A stretch of 10,615 nt of DNA from DATGEO01 sp035310015 (lineage in GTDB: Bacteria; Chloroflexota; Dormibacteria; Dormibacterales; Dormibacteraceae). The position numbers and the translations under genes were made by a program. How positions within the stretch are numbered: the stretch's first letter is position 1; each line of letters begins with the position of its first letter. Shown one piece after another: positions 1 through 6,733 of the stretch. The notes under the pieces are model-generated. The model did no database searches and was not told the origin of the DNA. It saw nothing but the letters and a program-made list of their open reading frames with translations. The DNA lies in contig DATGEO010000065.1 in the NCBI GenBank assembly GCA_035310015.1, positions 1 through 10,615 of the forward strand, written 5' to 3'.

Positions 1-639
1 GAGCTGCGCACGCAGCTCGGCCTCGACCCCGCCGACAAGCCCCTGTGCGCGATGGTGTCGCGCTTCTACGACGTCAAGGGTCTCGACCTCGTCGAGCAGG
101 CGATGCCCGCGCTGCTGCAACTGGGTCTGCAGCTCGTCGTCATCGGCACGGGCGACCGCCGTTACGAGGACATGTTCCGGCGCTGGGCGGCGGAGAAGCC
201 GGGCATGGTCGCGGCGATCATCGGCTTCGACCCGGCCATGGCGCAAAAGATCTACGCCGGCGCGGACATCCTCTGGATGCCGTCACGCTTCGAGCCGTGC
301 GGGCTCGCGCAGCTGATCGCGCTCCGGTACGGGACGGTTCCGGTCGTGCGCGCGACGGGGGGGCTCGCCGACACGATCAAGGACTACGACCCGGTCAACA
401 GCACCGGCAACGGGTTCACGTTCGAGCTGTACGACCCGTGGCACTTCTTCGCCGCCGTCGTGCGCGCGTGGGAGACGTACCGCCACCACTCGCTGTGGTC
501 GTGGCTCGTGCGCCGCGCGATGAGCGAGGACGTGTCGTGGTCGCGCTCGGCGCAGAAGTACCTGAGCCTGTACCGCTCCGCGATCGCCAACCACCGCGAG
601 CATCGGGGCACGCCGGCCCTGACCACCGGCGAGGCCTGA
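1..639 (+). CDS. glgA: Glycogen synthase (GT5), C-terminal part, 5' end outside window
   Basis: The reading frame is open from base 1 to a TGA at 637-639, about 212 codons, and represents the C-terminal Rossmann domain of a GT5 starch/glycogen synthase. This family transfers glucose from ADP- or UDP-glucose to the non-reducing end of an alpha-1,4-glucan in the cytoplasm. Visible signatures are VSRFYDVKGLDL (the family's VSR..x.KGLDL nucleotide-sugar loop), SRFEPCGLAQLIALRYGTVP with the catalytic-type Glu at window codon 98, the following VVRATGGLADT, and a C-terminal DVSWSRSAQKYLSLY. The N-terminal KxGGL motif lies upstream of the window, so the start cannot be given; the ATG at 52 is internal. 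The gene converges on the phosphorylase gene, with only 12 bp between the two stop codons. No frameshift is seen. The donor nucleotide cannot be read from this part. Confidence 0.95.
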   Translation, partial: ELRTQLGLDPADKPLCAMVSRFYDVKGLDLVEQAMPALLQLGLQLVVIGTGDRRYEDMFRRWAAEKPGMVAAIIGFDPAMAQKIYAGADILWMPSRFEPCGLAQLIALRYGTVPVVRATGGLADTIKDYDPVNSTGNGFTFELYDPWHFFAAVVRAWETYRHHSLWSWLVRRAMSEDVSWSRSAQKYLSLYRSAIANHREHRGTPALTTGEA

Positions 640-651
640 CTCCCGGGTGTT

Positions 652-2706
652 TCAGCCTCCCCAATCGGGGAGGAGGCGCAGCTGCTCCACGCGGCGGGCG
701 CCCGGAGCGTAGGCGCTGTCGAAGTAGTCGAGCACCATGCGGCGCGCCGCGAAATCGGTCGCGACGTAGCGGATCGACGCTCGCATCATCTGGATCCAGC
801 GCTGCGGCAGCCCCGCGGTGTCGCGCTCGTAGAACGCGGGGACGACCTCGCGCTCGAGCAGCCGGTAAAGCCCCTCGGCCTCGGCGCGGTCGTCGGTCGC
901 GGGACGGTCGATCGTCGCGCCCGACGGGATCGCCCAGCCGAGGTCGGGACGGTAGCCCTCGTCCCACCACCCGTCGAGCACGCTGACATTGAGCACGCCG
1001 TTCGCGGCAGCCTTCATGCCGCTGGTTCCGCTCGCCTCGAGAAACCGGCGCGGGTTGTTGAGCCACACGTCCGATCCCTTCACGAGATAGCTCGCGAGCT
1101 CGATGTCGTAGTCCTTGAGGAAGGTGATGCGCGGCTCCTCGCGCGCGAGCCGCACCACGCCGGCGAGGATCTCCTTGCCAGGCTGGTCCGCGGGATGCGA
1201 CTTGCCGGCGAAGAGGAACTGGACCGGTCGCTTGGAGTTCTGCAGCAGCTTGCTCAACCGCGCCCCGTCCTGGAGCAGCAGGTCCGCGCGCTTGTAGGGC
1301 GCGAACCGGCGGCCGAAGCCGATGGTGAGGGCGTTCGGGTCGAGCGGATCAGGCTTCTCACCGCGCACCTTGACGACCTCGAGCAGCCGGCGCTTCAGCT
1401 CGGTGTGCACGGCCCAGAGCTCGGCGGCCGGGATCTCGTACACCGCCTGCCAGCGCCCGTCGCGGCCGTCGAGGTCCCACCAGTCGGGCCCGACGAAGCG
1501 CGAAAGGATCGCGGCCAGCTCCGGCGCCACCCACGTCGGCATGTGCACCCCGTTCGTGACCGAGCCGATCGGCACCTGCGCTTCGCTCAGCCCGCGCCAC
1601 GCGTCCTTCCACAACCGGCGCGAGACCGCGCCGTGCAGCCGGCTCACGCCGACCGAGTGGTCGGCCAGACGAAGGGCGGCATACGTGGTGCACAGCCGCT
1701 CGCGCGGATCGCCCGGACGCTGGCGGCCGAGGTCCATGAAGCGATCGAAGCTCATGCCGACCTGCGTGAGGTACGGGCCCAGCAGATCCCACACCAGGCC
1801 TGGGTCGAAGTAGTCGCTGCCGGCGGCGACCGGCGTGTGCGTCGTGAAGACGATGCCGGCGCGGGCGACGAGCCTTGCCTCTTCGAGCGTCATCTGCCGC
1901 GACGCGCGCAGCTCGCGGATGCGCTCGATTCCGCACAAGAAGCTGTGACCCTCGTTGAGGTGGAAGACGTTGGCCGCCACGCCCAGGGCGCGCAGTGCGC
2001 GCACCCCGCCGATGCCAAGCACGATCTCCTGGCGCAGCCGCCTGTCGGGCTCGGGGACGTAGAGGCGGTCGCTGATGGTCCGCAGCTCGGGCGGGTTGGA
2101 GGGCAGGTCGGTGTCGAGGAGGAAGAGCGACACGCGGCCGATCTGCGCGCGCCACACGCCGATGCGCACGTTCGTGCTGCCGATCGGAGCCTCGACCTCG
2201 ATGCCGTCGAGCCTGCGCACCGGCAGCTCGTCGCCCCGGTTCTCGGCGTAGACCTCGACCTGCCGGCCCGCCGCGTCGATGTCCTGCCGGCCGAAGCCGT
2301 GCTTGTAGAAGAGACCGACCGCGACCAGCGGCAGGCCCAGGTCGCTGGTGGCTTTGAGGTGGTCGCCCGCGAGGACACCAAGCCCGCCTGAATAGATGGG
2401 CAGGCACTCGGCGATGCCGAACTCGAGCGAGAAGTACGCGATCACCAGCGGAGCGTGGGCGTCGAGGAATGGGGGATGGCGGTCGTAGTACGCACCGTGC
2501 GCGGCCAGGGCCTCGTCGAGCGCGCGCTTGGTCTCCTCACGCTTCAGCGCTTTCGCGATGCCGTCGTCGCCGAGCTGCTTCAGGACGAGGACGGGATCCT
2601 GGCGGCTCTGCTCCCACTTCTCAGGATCGAGCGCGCGGAAGAGCTCTTGAATCTTCGGCTGCCAGGTCCAGAGCAGGTCGTATGCAAGCCTGTCGAGTTC
2701 CTCCAC
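652..2706 (-). CDS. glgP: Alpha-glucan phosphorylase (GT35, DUF3417-type)
   Basis: This 684-residue protein phosphorolyses alpha-1,4-glucans (glycogen, maltodextrin) to release glucose-1-phosphate, with pyridoxal phosphate as cofactor. Residues 1 to about 95 (LLWTWQPKIQELFRALDPE and on) resemble the DUF3417 segment found at the N-terminus of this shorter, archaeal/Thermotoga-like phosphorylase group. GT35 motifs follow in order: NEGHSF at 251-256, FTTHTPVAAG with His290, TNGVHMPTW, GFGRRFAPYKRADLL, and EASGTSGMKAAANG, in which Lys565 is the expected PLP Schiff-base lysine. LDGWWDEGY comes next. The start is a GTG at 2704-2706 without a clear Shine-Dalgarno; no better in-frame start is seen upstream. 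It converges on glgA and diverges from the nucleotidyltransferase gene across 38 bp. The pairing with glgA suggests glycogen turnover. No missing catalytic motif was noticed. Confidence 0.95.
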   Translation of the reverse strand: MEELDRLAYDLLWTWQPKIQELFRALDPEKWEQSRQDPVLVLKQLGDDGIAKALKREETKRALDEALAAHGAYYDRHPPFLDAHAPLVIAYFSLEFGIAECLPIYSGGLGVLAGDHLKATSDLGLPLVAVGLFYKHGFGRQDIDAAGRQVEVYAENRGDELPVRRLDGIEVEAPIGSTNVRIGVWRAQIGRVSLFLLDTDLPSNPPELRTISDRLYVPEPDRRLRQEIVLGIGGVRALRALGVAANVFHLNEGHSFLCGIERIRELRASRQMTLEEARLVARAGIVFTTHTPVAAGSDYFDPGLVWDLLGPYLTQVGMSFDRFMDLGRQRPGDPRERLCTTYAALRLADHSVGVSRLHGAVSRRLWKDAWRGLSEAQVPIGSVTNGVHMPTWVAPELAAILSRFVGPDWWDLDGRDGRWQAVYEIPAAELWAVHTELKRRLLEVVKVRGEKPDPLDPNALTIGFGRRFAPYKRADLLLQDGARLSKLLQNSKRPVQFLFAGKSHPADQPGKEILAGVVRLAREEPRITFLKDYDIELASYLVKGSDVWLNNPRRFLEASGTSGMKAAANGVLNVSVLDGWWDEGYRPDLGWAIPSGATIDRPATDDRAEAEGLYRLLEREVVPAFYERDTAGLPQRWIQMMRASIRYVATDFAARRMVLDYFDSAYAPGARRVEQLRLLPDWGG
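656..673. terminator. Stem-loop between convergent glgA and phosphorylase genes
   Basis: CCTCCCC (656-662) and GGGGAGG (667-673) form a perfect 7-bp stem around the loop AATC. It sits just past the glgA stop and inside the last codons of the convergent phosphorylase gene. The position suits a shared termination or 3'-end stabilising structure. There is no T-run on either side, so it is not a textbook intrinsic terminator. Confidence 0.3.
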
Positions 2707-2744
2707 TGCCGGAATACGATGGTAATTGAGAGGAAGATGACGAC
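2707..2744. promoter_or_regulatory. Divergent intergenic region with plus-strand RBS
   Basis: Only 38 bp separate the GTG of the phosphorylase gene (-) from the ATG of the nucleotidyltransferase gene (+). The plus-strand gene has a purine-rich ribosome-binding site GAGAGGAAG at 2728-2736, about 8-10 bases before its ATG, which supports that start. The spacer is AT-richer than its surroundings (TACGATGGTAATTG). Promoters for both genes must lie here or overlap the opposite coding region. No clear -35/-10 pair could be assigned. Confidence 0.4.
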
Positions 2745-5267
2745 ATGAAGGCTGTCGTCATGGCGGGGGGAGAGGGATCGCGCCTCCGCCCGCTCACCAG
2801 CCGGCAGCCAAAGCCGCTCGTGCCGGTGGCGGGGCGGCCGATCATGGAGCACATCCTTCTGCACCTGCGCCGCCATCAGCTGCGCGACGTGGTGGCGACC
2901 GTGCAGTACCTCGGCTCCTCGATCCGCAACTACTTCGGCGACGGTTCGGAGCAGGGCGTCGCGCTGACCTACTCGGTGGAGGACTCGCCGCTGGGCACGG
3001 CCGGCTCCGTGATGCTCGCGCGCCATAGCCTCAACGAGACGTTCGTCGTCATCTCCGGCGACGCGCTCACCGACATCGACCTCGGCGCCGCGATCCGCTT
3101 CCACCGCGAGCGCCGCTCGCTGGCGACGATCGTCCTCAAGCCGGTACCCAATCCGCTCGAGTACGGCGTGGTCGTCGTCGACGAGGGCGGCCTCGTGCAG
3201 CGCTTCATCGAGAAGCCGAGCTGGGGCGAGGTCATCTCCGACCTCGCGAACACGGGCATCTACATCCTCGACCCCGCGGTCTTCGACTTCTTCCGCGCGG
3301 GCGAGGTCACGGACTGGTCGGGCGACGTCTTCCCCAAGCTTTTGAAGGAGGGCGAGCCGGTCTACGGCTGGATCGCCTCCGGCTACTGGGAAGACGTCGG
3401 CAGCCACTCCGCCTACGTCAAGGCCAACTTCGACTGCCTCGAAGGCCGCGTCAAGGTGCAGCTGCCGGCCCAGCGCGTGAGCGAGGGCGTCTGGATTCAC
3501 GACGACGCCGAGATCTCGCCCAAGGCGCGAATCGACGGCCCCGTGCTGATCTGCGCGGGCGCGAAGGTCCGCGCGGGCGCGTGGGTCAACGGGCCGTGCG
3601 TGGTCGGCGGCTTCACGACCATCGACTCGGGCGCGAAGGTCTCCAACTCGATCACCTGGGACCACGCCTACATCGGCGAGAACTCGCGTCTGCGGGGCAC
3701 GGTGGTTTGCCGGTCGGTCACGGTGAAGCAGGGCTCGCTGCTCGAGGAGGGCAGCGTGATCGGCAGCGACGTCGTCATCGGCTCCGGCTCGACGGTCAAC
3801 CCCAACGTCCGCATCTGGCCGAACAAGGAGGTCGAGCCGGGGGCCGTCGTTCGCGAGTCGATCATCTGGGCGGGCTCGTGGAAGCGCGGTCTGTTCTCCT
3901 CCTACGGCCTCACGGGCCTCACCAACGTCGAGTTCACGCCTGAGTTCGCGGCCCGGCTGGGCGCGGCGGTCGGCGCTTTGAACCCGCGCGGCGTCGAGAT
4001 CGCCGTCTCCCGCGACTACACGCGCTCGGCGCGAATGATCAACCGGGCGATGATCTCGGGGATGATCTCATCCGGCGCGAACGTGACCGACCTGTCGGTC
4101 ATGCCGGCGCCGGTCGCCCGCTACTGGGCGAAGCACAACCGCATCTCCGCGATGCACGTGCAGACCTCACCCGTCGACCCGCGTTCGGCCGACATTCGCA
4201 TCTTCGACCAGCAGGGCCTCGACCTCGACAAGCGCAGCGAGCGGAAGCTCGAGGGCCTCTTCTTCCGTGAGGACATCCGCCGCGTCTCGCACTACGAGAT
4301 GGGTCGAATCGTGCGCCGCGAGGACCAGAGCGAGGGCTACGTGCACGACCTGCTGGCGAAGGTCGACCTGGAATCGGTGCGCCAGGCCGCCTTCAAGGTC
4401 GTCATCGACTACAACAACGGCGCCGCCGGGCAGCTGCTGCCGCGGGTCCTGCAGGAGATGAACTGCGACGTCATCCCGCTCAACGCCTCTCCGGCCGAGA
4501 TCGTCGCCGAGGAGGGCGAGGGCTCGTTTCGCGGCCACCTGGAGGAGATGGGCGCGATCGTCTCCGCCGTGCACGCGAAGCTCGGCGTGTTCATCGACCG
4601 GCCCGGAGAACGGTGCTTCCTGATCGACGAGCGAGGCCACGTGCTCGACCACGACGCCGGATTTGCGGTGCTGGCGCAGCTGGCGCTCCAGGGCCGGTCG
4701 GGCATTCTGCTTGGTCCCGCGTCGGCATCGCTGGCGTTCTCGATGATCGCCGAGGAGGTCGGCTCGCGGTTCGTGCCGACCAAGATCACCCCCGGCGCCG
4801 TGCTGAGGGCGGCGCAGCACGCCGAGACGGTGATGGCCTCAGACGGCTCGGGCGGCTACTGCTGGCCGGACTTCGCGGTGTCGTTCGACGCCATCTACAC
4901 GACGGTGCGGCTGCTGGAGATGCTCGCCAGGTCGCATTCCGGGCTCGCCGCGCTGCGCACTCGCATTCCCCATGTCTCGCACCAGACCGCGACCGAGTTC
5001 TGCCCATGGGACGTGAAGGGCCGCGTGATGCGGGCGATGATGGAGCGCCACCTCCGTGACCGCGTCGACCTGACCGATGGGGTGAAGGTCTTCTTCGACG
5101 GAGGTTGGGTGCTGGTCGTGCCGGACGCCGACCGGCCCGAGTACCACGTCATCGCGTCGACGCTGGACGCCGCCCGGTCGCGCGGGCTGGTGGACGAGTA
5201 CTCGCAGCTCGTGCGCTCGGTCGTGGCGGAGATGGCGCCGCAGGCCGAGGCGGTGGTCGAAACCTAG
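2745..5267 (+). CDS. Sugar-1-phosphate nucleotidyltransferase / beta-helix / phosphohexomutase-like fusion
   Basis: This 840-residue protein has three parts. Residues 1 to about 235 are a nucleotidyltransferase of the mannose-1-phosphate guanylyltransferase/glucose-1-phosphate nucleotidylyltransferase type: MAGGEGSRLRPLT at 6-18, PKPLVPV with Lys23, PLGTAGS, SGDALTD with Asp106, FIEKP at 154-158, and GYWEDVGS with Asp217. Residues about 250-375 are left-handed beta-helix hexapeptide repeats. Residues about 405-835 resemble a phosphomanno/phosphoglucomutase. In that part the usual TASHNP loop reads QTSPVDP (473-479), the DGDxDR metal loop reads DRPGER (618-623), and the GExSGH sugar loop reads DGSGGY (700-705), so mutase activity is doubtful. 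From memory, long cyanobacterial proteins labelled mannose-1-phosphate guanylyltransferase share this layout. It is likely to make an NDP-sugar such as GDP-mannose for glycan synthesis; the substrate is not determined. ATG and RBS are clear. Confidence 0.85.
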   Translation: MKAVVMAGGEGSRLRPLTSRQPKPLVPVAGRPIMEHILLHLRRHQLRDVVATVQYLGSSIRNYFGDGSEQGVALTYSVEDSPLGTAGSVMLARHSLNETFVVISGDALTDIDLGAAIRFHRERRSLATIVLKPVPNPLEYGVVVVDEGGLVQRFIEKPSWGEVISDLANTGIYILDPAVFDFFRAGEVTDWSGDVFPKLLKEGEPVYGWIASGYWEDVGSHSAYVKANFDCLEGRVKVQLPAQRVSEGVWIHDDAEISPKARIDGPVLICAGAKVRAGAWVNGPCVVGGFTTIDSGAKVSNSITWDHAYIGENSRLRGTVVCRSVTVKQGSLLEEGSVIGSDVVIGSGSTVNPNVRIWPNKEVEPGAVVRESIIWAGSWKRGLFSSYGLTGLTNVEFTPEFAARLGAAVGALNPRGVEIAVSRDYTRSARMINRAMISGMISSGANVTDLSVMPAPVARYWAKHNRISAMHVQTSPVDPRSADIRIFDQQGLDLDKRSERKLEGLFFREDIRRVSHYEMGRIVRREDQSEGYVHDLLAKVDLESVRQAAFKVVIDYNNGAAGQLLPRVLQEMNCDVIPLNASPAEIVAEEGEGSFRGHLEEMGAIVSAVHAKLGVFIDRPGERCFLIDERGHVLDHDAGFAVLAQLALQGRSGILLGPASASLAFSMIAEEVGSRFVPTKITPGAVLRAAQHAETVMASDGSGGYCWPDFAVSFDAIYTTVRLLEMLARSHSGLAALRTRIPHVSHQTATEFCPWDVKGRVMRAMMERHLRDRVDLTDGVKVFFDGGWVLVVPDADRPEYHVIASTLDAARSRGLVDEYSQLVRSVVAEMAPQAEAVVET

Positions 5268-5288
5268 CTCCGTCCGGCCTGCGTCTCG

Positions 5289-5549
5289 TTACTCCTTCAG
5301 GCGGCGGACGGTGAGCGGCCGTACCTCGGCGATGCGGTCGAAGTCACCATCCACGTGAACCACGCCGAGGCCGTGATGCAGTGCGGTCTCGGCGATCAGC
5401 CGGTCCGGTATCGGGGTTCGATGCCACATTCCATGGTGATGGGCGAGGTCTCGCTGCAGCTGCAGTGCCCGCGCCAGGAGGTCGTTCGGAGCGTCGACCG
5501 CGTAGTCCCGGAGGTGGTCGCGGCAGAGGCTTTTACCAAGCTCCGCCAT
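5289..5549 (-). pseudogene. PIN-domain (VapC-type) toxin remnant, C-terminal half
   Basis: From about residue 17 (base 5501 downwards) to the TAA at 5289-5291, the frame reads as the C-terminal half of a VapC-type ribonuclease. It has ALQLQRDLAHH, then PIPDRLIAETALHHGLGVVH with the third acidic residue, then VDGDFDRIAEV with the last acidic pair. The first 16 residues after the ATG at 5549 are antisense to the neighbouring plus-strand PIN fragment and do not belong to the domain. The N-terminal half, with the first catalytic Asp and Glu, is absent, as is any partner antitoxin. A full VapC has about 130 residues; only about 70 remain. It is very probably inactive and was cut by the rearrangement at 5501/5502. 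Confidence 0.75.
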
Positions 5550-5791
5550 GACCGCAGTGTCAGTGGTCGCCGCGATGCCCGACCAGCGCTGGCAGTCTTC
5601 AGCCTGCTCACCGCGAATCCCGAGGTCTTCGAGGTGCGAGGGATGCCGGGCGGGTCTCGTTTCCTAGCAGTCGAGGTGCTCGCGAACTATGTCGACCAGA
5701 ACTTTTCATGGGTAGATGCGGTCGTTTTGCTGAGCGCTGACGACGACCGCCGCGTTCAAGAGCTTTGGACAGTTGACGCGAGTCGTTCTGT
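5502..5791 (+). pseudogene. PIN-domain toxin remnant, duplicate of the 6964-7407 toxin gene
   Basis: This 290-bp stretch aligns without gaps to 7078-7367 (constant offset 1576), with about 21 mismatches counted by eye, about 93% identity. It encodes the central and C-terminal part of the same VapC-type protein, from VVPEVVAAEAFTKLR through NFSWVDAVVLLSADDD to ELWTVDAS. The first 38 residues, including the catalytic Asp near the N-terminus, and the last ~13 residues are missing. Both edges are abrupt: the left one abuts the antisense PIN remnant, the right one ends 13 bp before a 38-bp repeat. The frame stays open into unrelated sequence on both sides (5355-6017), but that chimera has no coherent domain. 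No antitoxin gene precedes it. Confidence 0.8.
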
Positions 5792-5804
5792 CATGGCGGC
5801 TGGA

Positions 5805-5842
5805 AGCTGGAGCGGGAGACTGGGTTTGACGCCCCGAGTACC
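5805..5842 (+). repeat. 38-bp imperfect direct repeat, left copy, tRNA-Gly-like end
   Basis: The first 16 bases (AGCTGGAGCGGGAGAC) are identical to 6592-6607, and the remaining 22 are similar (TTGACGCCCCGAGTACC here against CTGACGCCCCAAATACC). TGGAGCGGGAGAC is the reverse complement of the last bases of a typical tRNA-Gly gene (GTCTCCCGCTCCA). No complete tRNA can be folded here. It may be a decayed attachment site or simple cassette-end homology. Confidence 0.55.
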
Positions 5843-5896
5843 GAGCGCCGAGTCGAGTTTGTTTACCGCCTTAGCGACTGAGCACCGTGGGCTTGA

Positions 5897-6304
5897 TCAT
5901 GGCTGGGCCGGAGCGATTGTGGCTATCCCCAGCTCTGTGGCCGCCGCAGCCATTCTGCTGTCGTACGTCAGCAGTCGACGAAGGCTTGCGCCAAGTTGCC
6001 GCATCGTCGCGAGATGAATTGCGTCGAGCGACCGAAGTTCTGCAGGCAATAGGGAGCCGGCCTCCAAGAGGATCCGATCGCTGATTCGGATCAGCTCAAG
6101 GCGGCTCAAGACGTCGTGGCCCCTTTGAACGGCGGCCGGGCCGAGCGGGAGCAGGGCCCGCGCCACTTCGGTCCGCGCCAAGGCACTGACAACCAATGGC
6201 GTGCGGCCGCGGAGATATCGTCGCAGCGCGGCCGACTCCCTTTCGGTGACCGCGAGCTTCACTATCGCGGAGGAATCCAGATAGATCGCGCGGTCAGCGC
6301 TCAT
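5897..6304 (-). CDS. VapC-type PIN-domain toxin (partner of Phd/YefM antitoxin)
   Basis: This 135-residue protein is a type II toxin of the VapC family, a Mg-dependent endoribonuclease that typically cleaves tRNA or rRNA. The four PIN acidic positions are present: Asp10 in IYLDSSAIVKL, Glu46 in ARTEVARAL, Asp94 in SLDAIHLAT and Asp115 in LLTYDSRMAAAA. The ATG at 6302-6304 gives a normal VapC N-terminus. The frame is open further upstream, but that part is antisense-like sequence inside the antitoxin gene and carries no PIN homology. The start overlaps the end of the antitoxin gene by 11 bp, which implies translational coupling in an antitoxin-first operon. No catalytic residue is missing, so it is likely to be functional. 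Confidence 0.9.
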   Translation of the reverse strand: MSADRAIYLDSSAIVKLAVTERESAALRRYLRGRTPLVVSALARTEVARALLPLGPAAVQRGHDVLSRLELIRISDRILLEAGSLLPAELRSLDAIHLATMRQLGASLRRLLTYDSRMAAAATELGIATIAPAQP

Positions 6305-6569
6305 CTCGCCGCAGCCGCGAAAGGACCCTTGAAGGCGCCTCTTTACCCACTGGTAAGGGCAAGGGCTGGGGGAGATCATCGAGGTCGCGAGCAGCCGGCA
6401 CGACGTCACCAGCAGCCCGTAGCCGCTCCAGGGGCTCGGCCTCCGGCAGCGGGGCCAGCACGGCAACCGGCCGGCCATGGTCCGTCACCTCGATTGTTTC
6501 TCCGGCCTCAACTCGACGCAGAAGCTCGCTCGCGCGCTGTCGCAGCTCACGAACACCTACCGTCGCCAT
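6294..6569 (-). CDS. Phd/YefM-family antitoxin
   Basis: This 91-residue protein opens with the Phd/YefM fold signature: TVGVRELRQRASELLRRVEA, then GETIEVTDHGRPVAVLAP. In this family the N-terminal part dimerises and binds the operator, and the flexible C-terminal tail wraps the toxin. The tail here (about residues 45-91) is proline- and charge-rich, as expected. It is the first gene of the pair and overlaps the VapC gene by 11 bp. The ATG at 6567-6569 has no Shine-Dalgarno and lies directly against a perfect inverted repeat, which suggests a leaderless or near-leaderless, autoregulated transcript. Although the partner is a PIN toxin, the antitoxin is Phd-type rather than RHH or AbrB, a known combination. 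Confidence 0.9.
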   Translation of the reverse strand: MATVGVRELRQRASELLRRVEAGETIEVTDHGRPVAVLAPLPEAEPLERLRAAGDVVPAARDLDDLPQPLPLPVGKEAPSRVLSRLRRDER

Positions 6570-6585
6570 GTGCTATTTGTAGCAC
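6570..6585 (-). promoter_or_regulatory. Inverted-repeat operator at the Phd antitoxin start
   Basis: GTGCTA (6570-6575), spacer TTTG, and TAGCAC (6580-6585) form a perfect 6-bp inverted repeat directly upstream of the antitoxin ATG. Read on the minus strand it contains CTACAAAT, which could serve as a -10. Palindromic operators in this position are typical for autorepression by a Phd-VapC complex. The operator role is inferred from position and symmetry. Confidence 0.6.
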
Positions 6586-6591
6586 AAACTC

Positions 6592-6629
6592 AGCTGGAGC
6601 GGGAGACGGGGGCTGACGCCCCAAATACC
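6592..6629 (+). repeat. 38-bp imperfect direct repeat, right copy, tRNA-Gly-like end
   Basis: This is the partner of 5805-5842, 787 bp away in the same orientation, lying just upstream of the Phd antitoxin promoter. TGGAGCGGGAGACGGG (6595-6610) equals the reverse complement of a common tRNA-Gly 3' end (CCCGTCTCCCGCTCCA). The copy also contains a perfect hairpin, GGGGC TGAC GCCCC (6609-6622), that the left copy lacks. The two copies bracket the whole Phd-VapC pair. Confidence 0.55.
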
Positions 6630-6689
6630 AATCACCCTGTTGGGTTCATCTACAGAATCCGCTGAAACGCACTCGTTTGCTCCAAATGT

Positions 6690-6722
6690 AGTGTGTATCC
6701 CGCTCGTGAGAGTGTGTATAAT
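6690..6722 (+). promoter_or_regulatory. Promoter with -10 TATAAT and paired 9-bp direct repeats
   Basis: A consensus -10 TATAAT at 6717-6722 lies 11 bp before the RHH antitoxin ATG, so the transcript would have almost no leader. AGTGTGTAT occurs at 6690-6698 and again at 6711-6719, exactly 21 bp apart (two helical turns), and the second copy overlaps the -10. RHH repressors commonly bind tandem sites on one DNA face, so this is a likely autoregulatory operator. No good -35 is seen. Confidence 0.6.
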
Positions 6723-6733
6723 TCAGGCTCGTA

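Noticed and set aside
1195..2391. Long plus-strand open frame opposite the phosphorylase gene
   Set aside because: It is antisense to clear GT35 motifs, has low-complexity Arg/Val/Asp-rich composition and no domain; it is a GC-rich codon shadow.
2580..3665. Long minus-strand open frame opposite the nucleotidyltransferase
   Set aside because: It is antisense to conserved nucleotidyltransferase motifs and runs into the phosphorylase 5' end; composition is that of a shadow frame.
5805..5842. Remnant tRNA gene on the minus strand
   Set aside because: Only the acceptor/T-stem 3' portion resembles tRNA-Gly; the T-loop is non-canonical and no anticodon or D-arm can be found here or at 6592-6629.
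5355..6017. 220-residue plus-strand frame covering both PIN remnants
   Set aside because: Only 5502-5791 is homologous to a PIN domain; the rest is antisense to the minus-strand PIN remnant and VapC gene. It is a chance read-through, not a gene.
5897..6478. 193-residue extended form of the minus-strand VapC
   Set aside because: The extra 58 residues lie inside the Phd antitoxin gene in another frame and have no PIN homology; ATG 6304 gives the normal N-terminus.
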